Assembly: GCF_029624655.1 (NCBI RefSeq) | Contig: NZ_JARRSA010000015.1 | Coordinates: 21,496-85,495, forward strand | Source of the DNA: Roseicyclus salinarum | Lineage (GTDB): Bacteria > Pseudomonadota > Alphaproteobacteria > Rhodobacterales > Rhodobacteraceae | DNA length: 64,000 nt | Reading direction: 5' to 3' | Shown: in pieces, positions 28,233 to 36,866 of the stretch | Numbering within the stretch: position 1 is the stretch's first letter | How the letters are laid out: each line of letters starts with the position of its first letter | Notes under the pieces: generated by a model | What the model saw: only the letters and a program-made list of their open reading frames with translations | What the model was told of the DNA's origin: nothing | Database searches by the model: none | Made by a program: the position numbers and the translations under genes

Positions 28233-29534
28233 ATGAACCCGCTCTACCGCAACGACCGACCGGGCGTGCACGCGCCGTCATGGTATGCCGCGAGCCTGCC
28301 CCCGCCGCCCCGGCGCGCGCCGCTCGACGGCGATGCGCGGGCCGATGTGGCGGTCCTCGGCGCGGGGTTCACCGGGCTCTGGGCCGCGCTGACGCTCGCG
28401 CGGGCGGGGCGGCGGGTCGTGGTGCTGGACGCGCACCGGGCGGGCTTCGGCGCGTCGGGCCGGAACGGCGGCCAGATCCATTCGGGCTTCAACAAGCCTC
28501 AGAGCTGGCTGGCCGGAAAGCTCGGCCCGGACCGCGCGCGCGCGCTCTGGGACCTGTCCGAGGCCGCCAAGGACCAGCTTCGCGACTTCTGCGCGGCCCA
28601 TGCCCCCGAGGCCGCGTTCCGCCCCGGTATCGCGCATGGTGAATACAGTGCGGGCGACCTTCACCACCTGAGCGCGGAGGCCGAGTTCCTCGAGCGCGAG
28701 TATGGCTACCGGACCAGCATCCTGGAGGGCGACGATTTCCGGGCGCTGGTGAAATCGCCGCTCTATGTCGGGGGTGGCGTCGATCCGGGCGGCGGACATT
28801 TCCATCCGCTCGCCTACGCCTTCGCGCTCGCCCGCGAGGCCGAAGCCGCCGGCGCCGTGATCCACGAAACGACGGAGGTCACGGCGATCCGTCCGGGTGC
28901 GCCCGTGCGCCTCGAGACGGCGGCCGGCACCGTCACGGCGGACCACGCCATCATCGCCGGCAACGGGTATCTGCCCGGACTTCTGAAGCCGGTCGCCGCG
29001 CGGGTGATGCCGATCAACTCCTTCATCGCCGCGACCGAACCCCTGCCGGACCGCTGGACCGAGGTGCTGGCCGAGGACATAGCCGTCGCGGATTCGCGCT
29101 TCGTGGTGAACTACTACCGCTTCTCGGAGGATCGCAGGTTCCTCTTCGGCGGGCGCGAGAGCTATTCCATCGGCTTCCCCAGCGACATCTCGACCGCCCT
29201 GATCGCACGGATGGAGACGCTGTTCCCGCAGCTGAAGGGCACGCCCGTGACGCATGTCTGGGGCGGCTCGCTCGCCGTCACCACAACCCGCCTTCCGCAT
29301 GTCGCGCGGGTGGGCCACGGCATCCTGTCGGGCGCGGGCTTCTCGGGACAGGGCGTGGCCCTTTCGGGCATGGCTGGACGGGTCATGGCCGAGGCCGTGC
29401 TGGGGCAGCAGGATGGCCTCGCCACGTTCGAGGCCCTGCCGGTCCCGACCTTCCCCGGTGGCGCGGCGTTCCGGGCGCCGCTTCTGACGCTTGCGATGAC
29501 GTGGTTCTCGCTGCGCGACCGCCTCGGCGTCTGA
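28233..29534 (+). CDS. FAD-dependent gamma-glutamylputrescine oxidase-like protein
   Basis: A 433-residue DAO-family flavoprotein of the PuuB type. The N-terminus YRNDRPGVHAPSWYAAS is typical, followed by the FAD-binding DVAVLGAGFTGLWAALTLA near 39-57, FGASGRNGGQIHSGF, and the C-terminal GILSGAGFSGQGVALSGMAG. It would oxidise the gamma-glutamylated amine to an aldehyde. No PuuC-like aldehyde dehydrogenase or PuuE transaminase is in the window, so the pathway would finish elsewhere. Confidence 0.9.
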   Translation: MNPLYRNDRPGVHAPSWYAASLPPPPRRAPLDGDARADVAVLGAGFTGLWAALTLARAGRRVVVLDAHRAGFGASGRNGGQIHSGFNKPQSWLAGKLGPDRARALWDLSEAAKDQLRDFCAAHAPEAAFRPGIAHGEYSAGDLHHLSAEAEFLEREYGYRTSILEGDDFRALVKSPLYVGGGVDPGGGHFHPLAYAFALAREAEAAGAVIHETTEVTAIRPGAPVRLETAAGTVTADHAIIAGNGYLPGLLKPVAARVMPINSFIAATEPLPDRWTEVLAEDIAVADSRFVVNYYRFSEDRRFLFGGRESYSIGFPSDISTALIARMETLFPQLKGTPVTHVWGGSLAVTTTRLPHVARVGHGILSGAGFSGQGVALSGMAGRVMAEAVLGQQDGLATFEALPVPTFPGGAAFRAPLLTLAMTWFSLRDRLGV

Positions 29535-29658
29535 GCCGACGGCCTGACGCGCCGGAAACCGATGCAGCCGTGCAACTCCATCGCACCCCGCGGACGACGA
29601 GCCTGCGGGCCGCGGCCATTCCGACTCGCCCGCAGCGCGTTAAGAGTGTAAGTTTTCC

Positions 29659-29673
29659 GAAATGGGACATTTC
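29659..29673. promoter_or_regulatory. Palindrome GAAATG-GGA-CATTTC upstream of the DegT gene
   Basis: Perfect 6-base arms with a 3-base centre, 15 bases before the ATG at 29688. Outer TTTT (29653-29656) and AAAA/G (29674-29680) extend the symmetry with a 2-base mismatch. It covers the area just before the ribosome binding site, so it may be an operator or a hairpin affecting translation. Confidence 0.45.
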
Positions 29674-29687
29674 AAAAAGGTGAAACC

Positions 29688-30914
29688 ATGGCGCTCGCAC
29701 CCAATGTCTACGACGCCGAACCGATCCCCGAGGCCGCGCGGGCCGAGATCGACCGCCTGCTGAAATCGGGCGACCTTTTCCGCTACACCGCGCCGCAGGA
29801 CGCGCCCGTGGCGCTGCTGGAGCGGGAATTCGCCGACCTGATGGGCGTGAAATACGCGCTCGCGGTCTCGTCCTGCTCGGCCGCGATCTTCCTGTCGCTC
29901 CGCGCCCTCGACCTCGCGCCCGGCGCGAGGGTGCTGATCCCGGCCTTCACCTTCGCCGCGGTGCCCTCGGCGGTTGTCCACGCCAATTGCCAGCCCGTTC
30001 TCGTGGAAGTGTCGGACAACTACCGCATCGACATGGATGACTTCGCGGCGCGCCTCGACGACGACATCTCTGCCGTGATCATCAGCCACATGCGCGGCCA
30101 CACCTCGGACATGGACGCCATCATGGCGCTGTGCGACCTCCGCGGCATCCCCGTGATCGAGGACGCGGCGCATTCGCTCGGCACGCTCTGGCACGGGCGC
30201 AAGATCGGCACGATCGGGGCCATCGGCTGCTTCTCGTTCCAGTCCTACAAGCTGGTGAACGCCGGTGAGGGCGGCATCCTGATCACCGACGACGCCGATC
30301 TCGCGGCGCGCTGCGTGATCATGTCCGGCGCCTACGAGCACAACTGGAAGAAGCACAAGGGCCCCGACGGCCAGAACGATCCCGAGCTGGCCGAGGCCTT
30401 CGCGCGCTGGCAGAACATGCTGCCCCTCTACAACATGCGGCTTCAGAACCTGTCGGCCGCCGTGATCCGCCCGCAGCTGCCCGAGGTGGCGCGCCGGGTC
30501 CGCGACGGCCGTGCCAACCACGACTACGTCGCCGGTCGCCTGAACGTCTCGCCGTGGCTCGAGGTGCCCGACGCGCTCGGCCCCGAGGAGCGCGCGCCCG
30601 ACTCGATCCAGTTCAACCTCGTGGACGTGCCGAGCGACGCCCACGCGACGGCCTTCGCCGAGGCCGCGGCGGCCCGCGGTGTGAAGGTTCAGGTCTTCGG
30701 CCTGTCGACCGACAACGCGCGCGCCTTCTGGAACTGGAAGTTCATCCCCGGCGAGACGCCGGACCTGCCGCGGACGCGCGCCATGCTGATGCGCGCCTGC
30801 GACGTGCGCCTGCCCGCACGCCTCAAGAAGCCCGAGCTGGACGTCATCGCCGAGGCGCTTCTCGCCGCGGCGGAAGAGGTCATGGGGGAAGAGGCGCGGG
30901 CCTACGGCACCTGA
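29688..30914 (+). CDS. DegT/DnrJ/EryC1/StrS-family PLP aminotransferase
   Basis: A 408-residue PLP enzyme. Motifs: KYALAVSSCSAAIFLSLRAL, VLIPAFTFAAVPSAVVHAN, PVIEDAAHSLGT, and the PLP lysine K188 in CFSFQSYKLVNAGEGGILITDD. Usual members aminate nucleotide-linked keto-sugars, but no sugar-nucleotide genes are nearby, so the substrate may be another ketone, perhaps linked to the amine genes upstream. It has its own AAGGTG site and possible operator. Confidence 0.9.
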   Translation: MALAPNVYDAEPIPEAARAEIDRLLKSGDLFRYTAPQDAPVALLEREFADLMGVKYALAVSSCSAAIFLSLRALDLAPGARVLIPAFTFAAVPSAVVHANCQPVLVEVSDNYRIDMDDFAARLDDDISAVIISHMRGHTSDMDAIMALCDLRGIPVIEDAAHSLGTLWHGRKIGTIGAIGCFSFQSYKLVNAGEGGILITDDADLAARCVIMSGAYEHNWKKHKGPDGQNDPELAEAFARWQNMLPLYNMRLQNLSAAVIRPQLPEVARRVRDGRANHDYVAGRLNVSPWLEVPDALGPEERAPDSIQFNLVDVPSDAHATAFAEAAAARGVKVQVFGLSTDNARAFWNWKFIPGETPDLPRTRAMLMRACDVRLPARLKKPELDVIAEALLAAAEEVMGEEARAYGT

Positions 30915-30926
30915 GGCGCCCCGTCC

Positions 30927-31511
30927 TCACATCTTGCTGAGCTTGGTCTGAAGCTCGGCAAGCTGCTTCTTGATGTCGGCCAGTTCGTCTTCCGAAGACG
31001 GCTCGGCCGCATCCTCGCTGTCGTCGGGCGAGGGTCCCGACCAGCTTTTCCCGACACCGCCCGTCATCGCCTTGAAGAACGCCTCCTGCTGGGCGCGCAT
31101 GGCGTCGAAACCGGGCATGGAGGCCATCGGGTTCATTGCGGTCATGTTCTCGACCATCTTCGACTGCCCCTGCTTGAGCATCTCGAAGCTCATGGCGAGG
31201 AAGTCGGGCACCACGGATTGCGCCTGGGTCGTGTAGCTGCGCACGAGGTCGGTCAGGACACCGATCGGAAGCACGCTTTCGCCGCGGCTTTCGTGCTCGG
31301 CGACGATCTGGAGAAGGTATTGCCGGGTCAGATCGTCCCCGGACTTGAGGTCGACGATCTTCACCTCGCGGCCTGCGCGGATGAAACCCGCGATATCCTC
31401 GAGCGTGACGTAGTCGGACGTCTCGGTGTTGTAGAGGCGCCTGCTTGCATAGCGCTTGACCAGAAGCGGTCCGTCGGACGTTCCTGCGCGTGTCGCCTTG
31501 GCGTTGCCCAT
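30927..31511 (-). CDS. phaR: Polyhydroxyalkanoate synthesis regulator PhaR
   Basis: A 194-residue repressor. The N-terminal DNA-binding domain VKRYASRRLYNTETSDYVTLEDIAGFI (18-44) and the GDDLTRQYLLQIVAEHE region are diagnostic; a helical C-terminal part (FFKAMTGGV, then DELADIKKQLAELQTKLSKM coiled coil) likely binds PHB granules. PhaR represses phasin and its own gene until granules titrate it. A CTGC-N3-GCAG site lies 19-29 bases upstream of its start. Third in the phaC-phaP-phaR block. Confidence 0.95.
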   Translation of the reverse strand: MGNAKATRAGTSDGPLLVKRYASRRLYNTETSDYVTLEDIAGFIRAGREVKIVDLKSGDDLTRQYLLQIVAEHESRGESVLPIGVLTDLVRSYTTQAQSVVPDFLAMSFEMLKQGQSKMVENMTAMNPMASMPGFDAMRAQQEAFFKAMTGGVGKSWSGPSPDDSEDAAEPSSEDELADIKKQLAELQTKLSKM

Positions 31512-31529
31512 GGCCTGCCCTCCCCTCTC

Positions 31530-31540
31530 CTGCGATGCAG
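31530..31540 (-). promoter_or_regulatory. Candidate PhaR binding site before phaR
   Basis: CTGC-GAT-GCAG fits the CTGC-N3-4-GCAG pattern described for PhaR in Rhodobacter sphaeroides. Its place before phaR suggests autoregulation. Confidence 0.6.
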
Positions 31541-31612
31541 CATCGCTGAGCCTACGCCCATGATGGCAAAAAGCAATCGGGTTCTGCGGGGGCGAGATGC
31601 ACCCATGCGAAG

Positions 31613-31639
31613 AAGGGCGGACCCGGTGGGCCCGCCCTT
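31613..31639 (-). terminator. Hairpin terminator after the phasin gene
   Basis: AAGGGCGG (31613-31620) pairs with CCGCCCTT (31632-31639). Read on the minus strand the stem ends in TTCTTCG, a weak U-tract. A second small hairpin, GCCGAC...GTCGGC (31651-31671), lies closer to the phasin stop at 31697. Together they separate phaP from phaR, in line with much higher expression of the granule coat protein. Confidence 0.55.
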
Positions 31640-31696
31640 CCCGTGTTCATGCCGACGGGGAGGACGTCGGCACGAAACCATGACGCCTTTCGGCGA

Positions 31697-32143
31697 TTAC
31701 TTCGCGGCGGCCTTCTTGGCGACCGAGGTCACTTCGGCGGTCGCCTTCTTGACGGCTGCCGTCGCTTCTTCGGAAGCTTCCTTGCCTGCCGCCATCATCA
31801 GCTCGACCGTCTCCATCTGGACCTTCTTCGCGACTTCGGCGAAGGCAGCCATGGTCTCGGCGGTCATCTCGGCCTGTGCAGAGGCGAAATCGGTCATCGA
31901 CTTGGTGTAGTCGGTGGGCTCTGCCTTCACGGCGGTGACGTCGCCGACCTTGGCGAGCGTGTCCTTCGTCCACTTCGACGAGATCTCGGTCGACTTCTCG
32001 GCGGCGTCGAGAACGACCTTCGACATCTTCTCGCCCATCGCGGCCGAGGTCTTGAACGCGTCGTTGTAGGCCGACATGTCCATCGGGAACGAGCCCATCA
32101 TGTCGGTGAACATCTTGGTGTAGTCAGGGGTCTTCACGGCCAT
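31697..32143 (-). CDS. phaP: Phasin (PHA granule-associated protein)
   Basis: A 148-residue, lysine/alanine-rich, almost entirely helical protein that coats PHB granules. It shows the phasin layout: TPDYTKMFTDMMGSFPMDMSAYNDAFKTSAAMGEKMSKV at the start, FASAQAEMTAETMAAFAEVAKKVQMETVELMMAAGKEA in the middle, and an Ala/Lys-rich tail (VKKATAEVTSVAKKAAAK). The ATG at 32143 has AAGGAG 7 bases upstream. An in-frame ATG at 32194 overlaps the promoter and is unlikely. Confidence 0.93.
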   Translation of the reverse strand: MAVKTPDYTKMFTDMMGSFPMDMSAYNDAFKTSAAMGEKMSKVVLDAAEKSTEISSKWTKDTLAKVGDVTAVKAEPTDYTKSMTDFASAQAEMTAETMAAFAEVAKKVQMETVELMMAAGKEASEEATAAVKKATAEVTSVAKKAAAK

Positions 32144-32193
32144 CGGTATCTCCTTTGCCAGCGCGCGTAGCGGTTCATGCTGCGATTGCGTCA

Positions 32194-32222
32194 TATATGA
32201 ATGCTGCGGCGCAGAAAGTCAA
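32194..32222 (-). promoter_or_regulatory. phaP promoter
   Basis: Minus strand TTGACT (32217-32222), 17-base spacer, CATATA (32194-32199). A CTGC-N3-GCAG site lies within the spacer (32204-32214) and another just upstream (32230-32240), so a bound PhaR would block RNA polymerase. Confidence 0.65.
32204..32214 (-). promoter_or_regulatory. Candidate PhaR site within the phaP promoter spacer
   Basis: CTGC-GGC-GCAG, between the -35 and -10 boxes of phaP. A weaker relative, CTGC-GATT-GCGT, occurs at 32180-32191. Confidence 0.65.
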
Positions 32223-32229
32223 GCATTTG

Positions 32230-32240
32230 CTGCACCGCAG
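32230..32240 (-). promoter_or_regulatory. Candidate PhaR site upstream of the phaP -35 box
   Basis: CTGC-ACC-GCAG, 26 bases from the spacer site, 7 bases upstream of the -35 box. Confidence 0.6.
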
Positions 32241-32277
32241 CATGACCCAGCGGAAGGAGAAGCTTTGGCGATTGTTT

Positions 32278-34098
32278 TCAGACGTTTGTCTTTTCGAGAA
32301 CATAGGTTCCGGGCGCTGCGGCCATGACCGGATAGCCCGCCTCGCCCGGAATTCTGGCGGGAACCTGCCTGCCGGACCGACTCGCGAGCCACTCGCCCCA
32401 TCGCGGCCACCACGACCCTTCGTGGTACTCAGCCGCCGCCAGCCATTCCTCTGGCGCGCCCGTCACCTCGGGGTTGGTGTAGTGGCCGTATTTCTTCTTG
32501 GAGGGCGGGTTCACGATCCCCGCGATGTGGCCCGATTCCGACAGCACGAAGGTCTTGTTGCGGGACCCCATCTGCGTGATCCCGCGGAAGCTGTCCTTCC
32601 ATGCCGCGATGTGATCGGTCTCGCAGGCCACGGCATAGACCGGGATGTCCACGTCCCTGACCGACAGCGTCTCGCCGAACATCTCGAAGCCGCCCTCGCA
32701 CAGCGCATTGGCCTGGCAGAGGCCGCGCAGGTACTGCACGGCCATTTTGCCCGGAAGATTGGTCGAGTCCCCGTTCCAGTAGAGCAGGTCGAACGCGGGT
32801 GGCGCCTCGCCCATCATGTAGCTGCGGATCGCGGGCCCGTAGACGAGGTCCTTGGCGCGCAGGAACGAGAAGGTCTTGGACATGTAGTGGCTGTCGAGGA
32901 TGCCTTCGGCCTGCACCTGCCGTTCGATGGCGTCCACGAAATCGTCCTGCAGGAAGACCGTGAACTCGCCCTGGTCCGAGAAATCGGTGAGGGTGGTGAA
33001 GAAGGTCGCGGACTTGATCGGCTTTTCCTTACGCTTCTTCAGAAGCGAAAGGGTCGCGGCCAGCGTGGTGCCCGCGATGCAGTAGCCGATGACGTTGACC
33101 TGAGGCTCCTCGGTGATCTCGCGGGCGACGCGGATCGCCTCGAGATAGCCCTCCTCGATGTAGCCCTCGAGGCCGGTATCCGCGAAGCTCGCATCGGGGT
33201 TCTTCCAGCTGACGACGAAAAGCGTGAACCCCTGCTCGACGATCCACTTGATCAGGCTGTTCTGGGGCTTGAGGTCGAGGATGTAGAACTTGTTGATCCA
33301 CGGCGGGAAGATGACGAGCGGCGTGCGGTGCACCGTCTCGGTCACGGGCGCATACTGGATCACCTCCATCAGGCGGTTGCGGAACACGACCGAACCCTCG
33401 GTGGTGGCGATGTTGCCGCCCACCTCGAAGGCGTTGGGGTCGGCCAGCGTCGGCAAAAGCTCGCCCTGGTGGCTTTCGATGTCGCGGACCATGTTCTCGA
33501 GGCCCTGCACGAGGCTTTCGCCCTCGGTCTCCACCGCCCGCTCCAGCGCGTCGGGGTTCGTGGCGAGGTAGTTCGTGGGCGAAAACAGATCGATGATCTG
33601 GTTGGCGAAGAACGAGACGCGGGCCTTGTCCCGCGGGTCCAGCCCCTCGAGGCGCGAGACAGCCTCCTCGATGGCCTTCGCGCCCAGAAGGTACTGGTTC
33701 TTCACGAAGCTGAAATAGGGATGCGTCTTCCACAGCGGGTTGGCGAAACGCTTGTCGGCCGGCGCGTCGGCCTCGTCCTGCGCCGCCGCGGCCTGCCCCT
33801 GCGACATGCTTTGCTGCATCTCCAGGAAATGCGTCAGCGTGCTGCTCCAGTATTGGACCTGGTGCTCCATGAGTCGCGCGGGGTTGGTCATCGCCTCCTG
33901 CCAGTAGGCCATGCCAGCCTTGAGATAGAGGTCGTGTCCGGGCCCCTCGAGGCCCACGTCGCCCGACGACCTGCGCGACAACGCGGCGACGAGTCGTTTA
34001 GACAATTCCTCTACCCTGACGAGATTCTGGTTCAGACGATCGAGGTTCTCGCCCATGCCCTGCTCTTCCCCCTGCATGTCGCCGTCACTTTCTGTCAC
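32278..34098 (-). CDS. phaC: Class I polyhydroxyalkanoate synthase
   Basis: Polymerises 3-hydroxyacyl-CoA into PHA. The 606-residue alpha/beta-hydrolase has the nucleophile Cys340 in the lipase-like box GYCIAGT, the class I segment PLVIFPPWINKFYILDLKPQNSLIKWIVEQG, the catalytic Asp region ACETDHIAAWKDSF, and His in SESGHIAGIVNPP. The N-terminal 100 residues form the usual variable domain. It diverges from phaZ across a 127-base gap and lies upstream of phaP on the same strand. Confidence 0.96.
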   Translation of the reverse strand: MTESDGDMQGEEQGMGENLDRLNQNLVRVEELSKRLVAALSRRSSGDVGLEGPGHDLYLKAGMAYWQEAMTNPARLMEHQVQYWSSTLTHFLEMQQSMSQGQAAAAQDEADAPADKRFANPLWKTHPYFSFVKNQYLLGAKAIEEAVSRLEGLDPRDKARVSFFANQIIDLFSPTNYLATNPDALERAVETEGESLVQGLENMVRDIESHQGELLPTLADPNAFEVGGNIATTEGSVVFRNRLMEVIQYAPVTETVHRTPLVIFPPWINKFYILDLKPQNSLIKWIVEQGFTLFVVSWKNPDASFADTGLEGYIEEGYLEAIRVAREITEEPQVNVIGYCIAGTTLAATLSLLKKRKEKPIKSATFFTTLTDFSDQGEFTVFLQDDFVDAIERQVQAEGILDSHYMSKTFSFLRAKDLVYGPAIRSYMMGEAPPAFDLLYWNGDSTNLPGKMAVQYLRGLCQANALCEGGFEMFGETLSVRDVDIPVYAVACETDHIAAWKDSFRGITQMGSRNKTFVLSESGHIAGIVNPPSKKKYGHYTNPEVTGAPEEWLAAAEYHEGSWWPRWGEWLASRSGRQVPARIPGEAGYPVMAAAPGTYVLEKTNV

Positions 34099-34122
34099 CT
34101 TGATTTCGTCCCGCTTTTACGT

Positions 34123-34140
34123 CATTGCAGCGTAGCAATG
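34123..34140. promoter_or_regulatory. Palindrome in the phaC-phaZ divergent region
   Basis: CATTGC-AGCGTA-GCAATG, perfect 6-base arms, 25-42 bases upstream of the phaC ATG and about 86 bases before phaZ. A possible shared operator; it does not fit the CTGC-N3-GCAG pattern of the PhaR sites. Confidence 0.4.
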
Positions 34141-34225
34141 CCGCGGTGAGGGGGCAAAGCGACGATTTGAACCGGACGCGAAATCCGCCTGTCCGGCGAG
34201 CCGCCCTCCGAGGCAGGAGAAAGAC

Positions 34226-35494
34226 ATGCGATACCTTCTCACCTACGACTACATGGAGTCCATGCGCGTCACGAACCAGTGGCTGGGCTCGACCGCCCGC
34301 GCCATGTGTTCGTTCCCGCAGCTGGGCATCTTCGCCAACCCCGCGATCCAGATGACCGCGGCCTGGGGCGAGGTCGCCGAACGCAGCTTCGCCCGCATGG
34401 CTGTCAAGCCCGACTGGGGCATCTACTCCGTTCCCGCCGACGACGGCCGCGACCACACCGTTTCCGTCGAGAAGGTGGTTCGCCGCCCCTTCGGCGATCT
34501 TATCCGCTTCAACGTGCAGGGGCGCGCGCCCACGGGCCGCAAGGTCCTGCTGGTCGCGCCGATGTCCGGTCACTACGCCACTCTCCTGCGTTCGACCGTC
34601 CTCAGCCTGCTGCCCGATTGCGACGTCTACGTCACCGACTGGCACAACGCGCGCGACATCCCCGTGAGCGAAGGCAAGTTCGATATCGAGGATTACACCC
34701 TCTACCTCGTGGACTTCATGCGCGAGATGGGCCCCGACACGCACGTCATCGCCGTTTGCCAGCCCGCGCCCCTTGCGCTGGCCGCCACCGCCTACCTCGC
34801 CGAGGAGGAACCCGCAGCCCAGCCGCGCACCCTCACGCTGATCGGGGGGCCGATCGACCCCGACGCCGCGGCGACGGACGTGACCGACTTCGGCCGCCGG
34901 GTCACGATGGGCCAGCTGGAGCGCTACGTCGTGCAGCGCGTGGGCTTCAAATACGCAGGCGCCGGACGGATGGTCTATCCCGGCCTGCAGCAGCTGACGT
35001 CCTTCATGGCGATGAACGCCGAGAAGCACGCACGCGCCTTCACCGACCAGATCATGCGCGTGGCCAAGGGCGAAGCGTCCGACCACGACAAGCACAACAA
35101 GTTCTACGACGAATACCTCGCCGTGATGGACATGACGGCCGAATTCTACCTCTCGACGGTGGAACGGATCTTCAAGGGCCTCGAGATCGCGAAGAACGAG
35201 TTCACGGTGGCCGGCAAGCGCGTGGACATCGGCAAGATCACCACCGTCGCGGTCAAGACCGTCGAGGGCGGGCAGGACGACATCTCGGCGCCGGGCCAGT
35301 GCGTCGCCGCGCTGGACCTCTGCACCGGCCTGCCCGACTCCAAGAAGGCGACCTATCTCGAGCCCAATGCAGGTCATTACGGGATCTTCGCGGGCCGCAG
35401 CTGGCGCGACAAGATCAGGCCGCTGGTCCTCGACTTCATCGACGCCAACTGCGACGTGCCCAAGTCTCCGGTGAAGGGCGTGGCGGCACGCTGA
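34226..35494 (+). CDS. phaZ: Intracellular polyhydroxyalkanoate depolymerase
   Basis: Breaks down stored PHB. The 422-residue protein begins MRYLLTYDYMESMRVTNQ, typical of alphaproteobacterial PhaZ. The nucleophile is Cys178 in VIAVCQPAPL (a cysteine in place of serine, as in intracellular PHB depolymerases), with YVTDWHNARDIP ahead of it and the His in LEPNAGHYGIFAGRSWR near the C-terminus. Divergent from phaC; an AGGCAGGAG site precedes the ATG at 34226. Confidence 0.95.
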   Translation: MRYLLTYDYMESMRVTNQWLGSTARAMCSFPQLGIFANPAIQMTAAWGEVAERSFARMAVKPDWGIYSVPADDGRDHTVSVEKVVRRPFGDLIRFNVQGRAPTGRKVLLVAPMSGHYATLLRSTVLSLLPDCDVYVTDWHNARDIPVSEGKFDIEDYTLYLVDFMREMGPDTHVIAVCQPAPLALAATAYLAEEEPAAQPRTLTLIGGPIDPDAAATDVTDFGRRVTMGQLERYVVQRVGFKYAGAGRMVYPGLQQLTSFMAMNAEKHARAFTDQIMRVAKGEASDHDKHNKFYDEYLAVMDMTAEFYLSTVERIFKGLEIAKNEFTVAGKRVDIGKITTVAVKTVEGGQDDISAPGQCVAALDLCTGLPDSKKATYLEPNAGHYGIFAGRSWRDKIRPLVLDFIDANCDVPKSPVKGVAAR

Positions 35495-35832
35495 CCACGC
35501 CCTGACATGGGCGCCGCCACGGAATCGCGGCCGTTCCCGTCCCCTCGATCAGGATGCGGCGAACGGACGCCTGCTCGAGGACGACGGATGGGAGCGGCGC
35601 AGGACCGTCGCCCCCCTGGCATTCCGGCTTGAGGCCCGCCGCACCACACGGCACGGCAGCCACACCGACGCCGGTCAGGGCACGCGGCAGGTCAGGGCGC
35701 GCGGCCGGTCGCCATCCAGCGCCGCATCGAGACCCGGAATGGCGCCGACGGGGCGTTTGGGGATTGTGCTTTTCGAATTTTTCTCTGCTCGGAAAGGCCC
35801 AATCAGGCTATCTTTGCACAGATTAATTACAA
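35495..35832. other. Intergenic region between phaZ and the lacI-type gene, with a low-GC patch
   Basis: No gene is supported in these 338 bases between two convergent genes. The last part, about 35760-35850, is strikingly AT-rich for this chromosome (TTTTCGAATTTTTC, GATTAATTACAATTATATCA) and runs into the 3' end of the regulator gene. It may hold a terminator region or be a scar of an insertion; no repeats or mobile-element ends are seen. Confidence 0.5.
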
Positions 35833-36858
35833 TTATATCACATTTTCAGGCTTGCGCGCCGATCCCCTCACGACCAGCTCCGCCGCAACCTCGGTGACAC
35901 GGCCGGGCGGCTGTCCCCGCTCGATCTCCGCCACCAGGATCTCCACCGCCGCCGTCACCATGCGGTCTACGGGCTGCCTGACGGTGGTGAGGTCGTAGGC
36001 CTTCCAAGCCGCCGGCGGCACGTCGTCGTAACCGACGACCGAGACCGCGCCCGGCACGTCGATGCCCATTGCGTGGCGCACCTCGTCAAGCACACCCAGC
36101 GCCATGTGGTCGTTCGCCACGAATATCGCGTCCGGGGGCTCGGGTCCCGACAGCATCGCCCGCGCCGCCGCCGCCGCGCGCTCGCGGTCGAACCCGCCAT
36201 CGGCCAGCGCGTGGACCCCGCGCCCCGCCGCCTCCAGCGCCGCGCGGAACCCCTCCCAGCGGTCCACGCCGGTCGAGGCCGTCTGAAGCCCGCTGATATG
36301 GGCGATCCGCTCGTGCCCGCCCGCGATGAGGAACTCGGCCACCGCCGCGCCCCCTGCGCGGTTGGCCGACGTCACGCTCGACAGGCCCGACCCAGGCAGG
36401 CCGCGGTTGAACAGGACAACGGGCAGCCCCGCCGCCCTGCACCGCGCCACCAATTCGTCCGACAGGTGCACCGACGCCGTGACCAGCCCGTCGACCTGGT
36501 AGTCCATCAGTTCGCCGACCACGCGCTCGACGTCCCCCGCGTGCCCGCCCCCCGCCGCGTGGAACACGAGGATGTGGTAGCCGCGCGACTCCAGCGCCGC
36601 GGACAACGCCTCGAGCGCCGCCGGGTAGAACGGGTTCTCGAGGTAGCCCACGACCAGGCCCACCATCCGCGTCCGACCGGTGATGAGCGACCGGGCCAGC
36701 ACGTTCGGCCTGTAGCCCAGCTCGTCCGCGGCCTTTCGGACCCGGTCGGCCATCGCCTTCGATACGCTGGCGCCCGGCGTGAAGACGCGGCTCACGGCGC
36801 TTTGGCTGACGCCGGCCCTGCGCGCCACATCGGTCGCCGTCGCCCGCCGCTCGGACAT
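35833..36858 (-). CDS. LacI family transcriptional regulator of the sulfopropanediol operon
   Basis: A 341-residue LacI-type regulator. The helix-turn-helix ATATDVARRAGVSQSAVSRVF is at 6-26, hinge region GYRPNVLARSLITGRTRMVGLVV near 48-70, then a periplasmic-binding-like domain with PDAIFVANDHMALGVLDEVR and VVGYDDVPPAAW. ATG 36858 is 8 bases after the SDR gene, so it is third in the hpsN operon. Its effector is probably a sulfonate intermediate; a LacI-type operator lies upstream of hpsN. Confidence 0.93.
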   Translation of the reverse strand: MSERRATATDVARRAGVSQSAVSRVFTPGASVSKAMADRVRKAADELGYRPNVLARSLITGRTRMVGLVVGYLENPFYPAALEALSAALESRGYHILVFHAAGGGHAGDVERVVGELMDYQVDGLVTASVHLSDELVARCRAAGLPVVLFNRGLPGSGLSSVTSANRAGGAAVAEFLIAGGHERIAHISGLQTASTGVDRWEGFRAALEAAGRGVHALADGGFDRERAAAAARAMLSGPEPPDAIFVANDHMALGVLDEVRHAMGIDVPGAVSVVGYDDVPPAAWKAYDLTTVRQPVDRMVTAAVEILVAEIERGQPPGRVTEVAAELVVRGSARKPENVI

Positions 36859-36866
36859 GCGCCCTC

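Noticed and set aside
35377..35649. 90-codon frame at the end of phaZ on the minus strand
   Set aside because: Overlaps phaZ, is Arg/Pro-rich, and has no recognisable start signal or domain.
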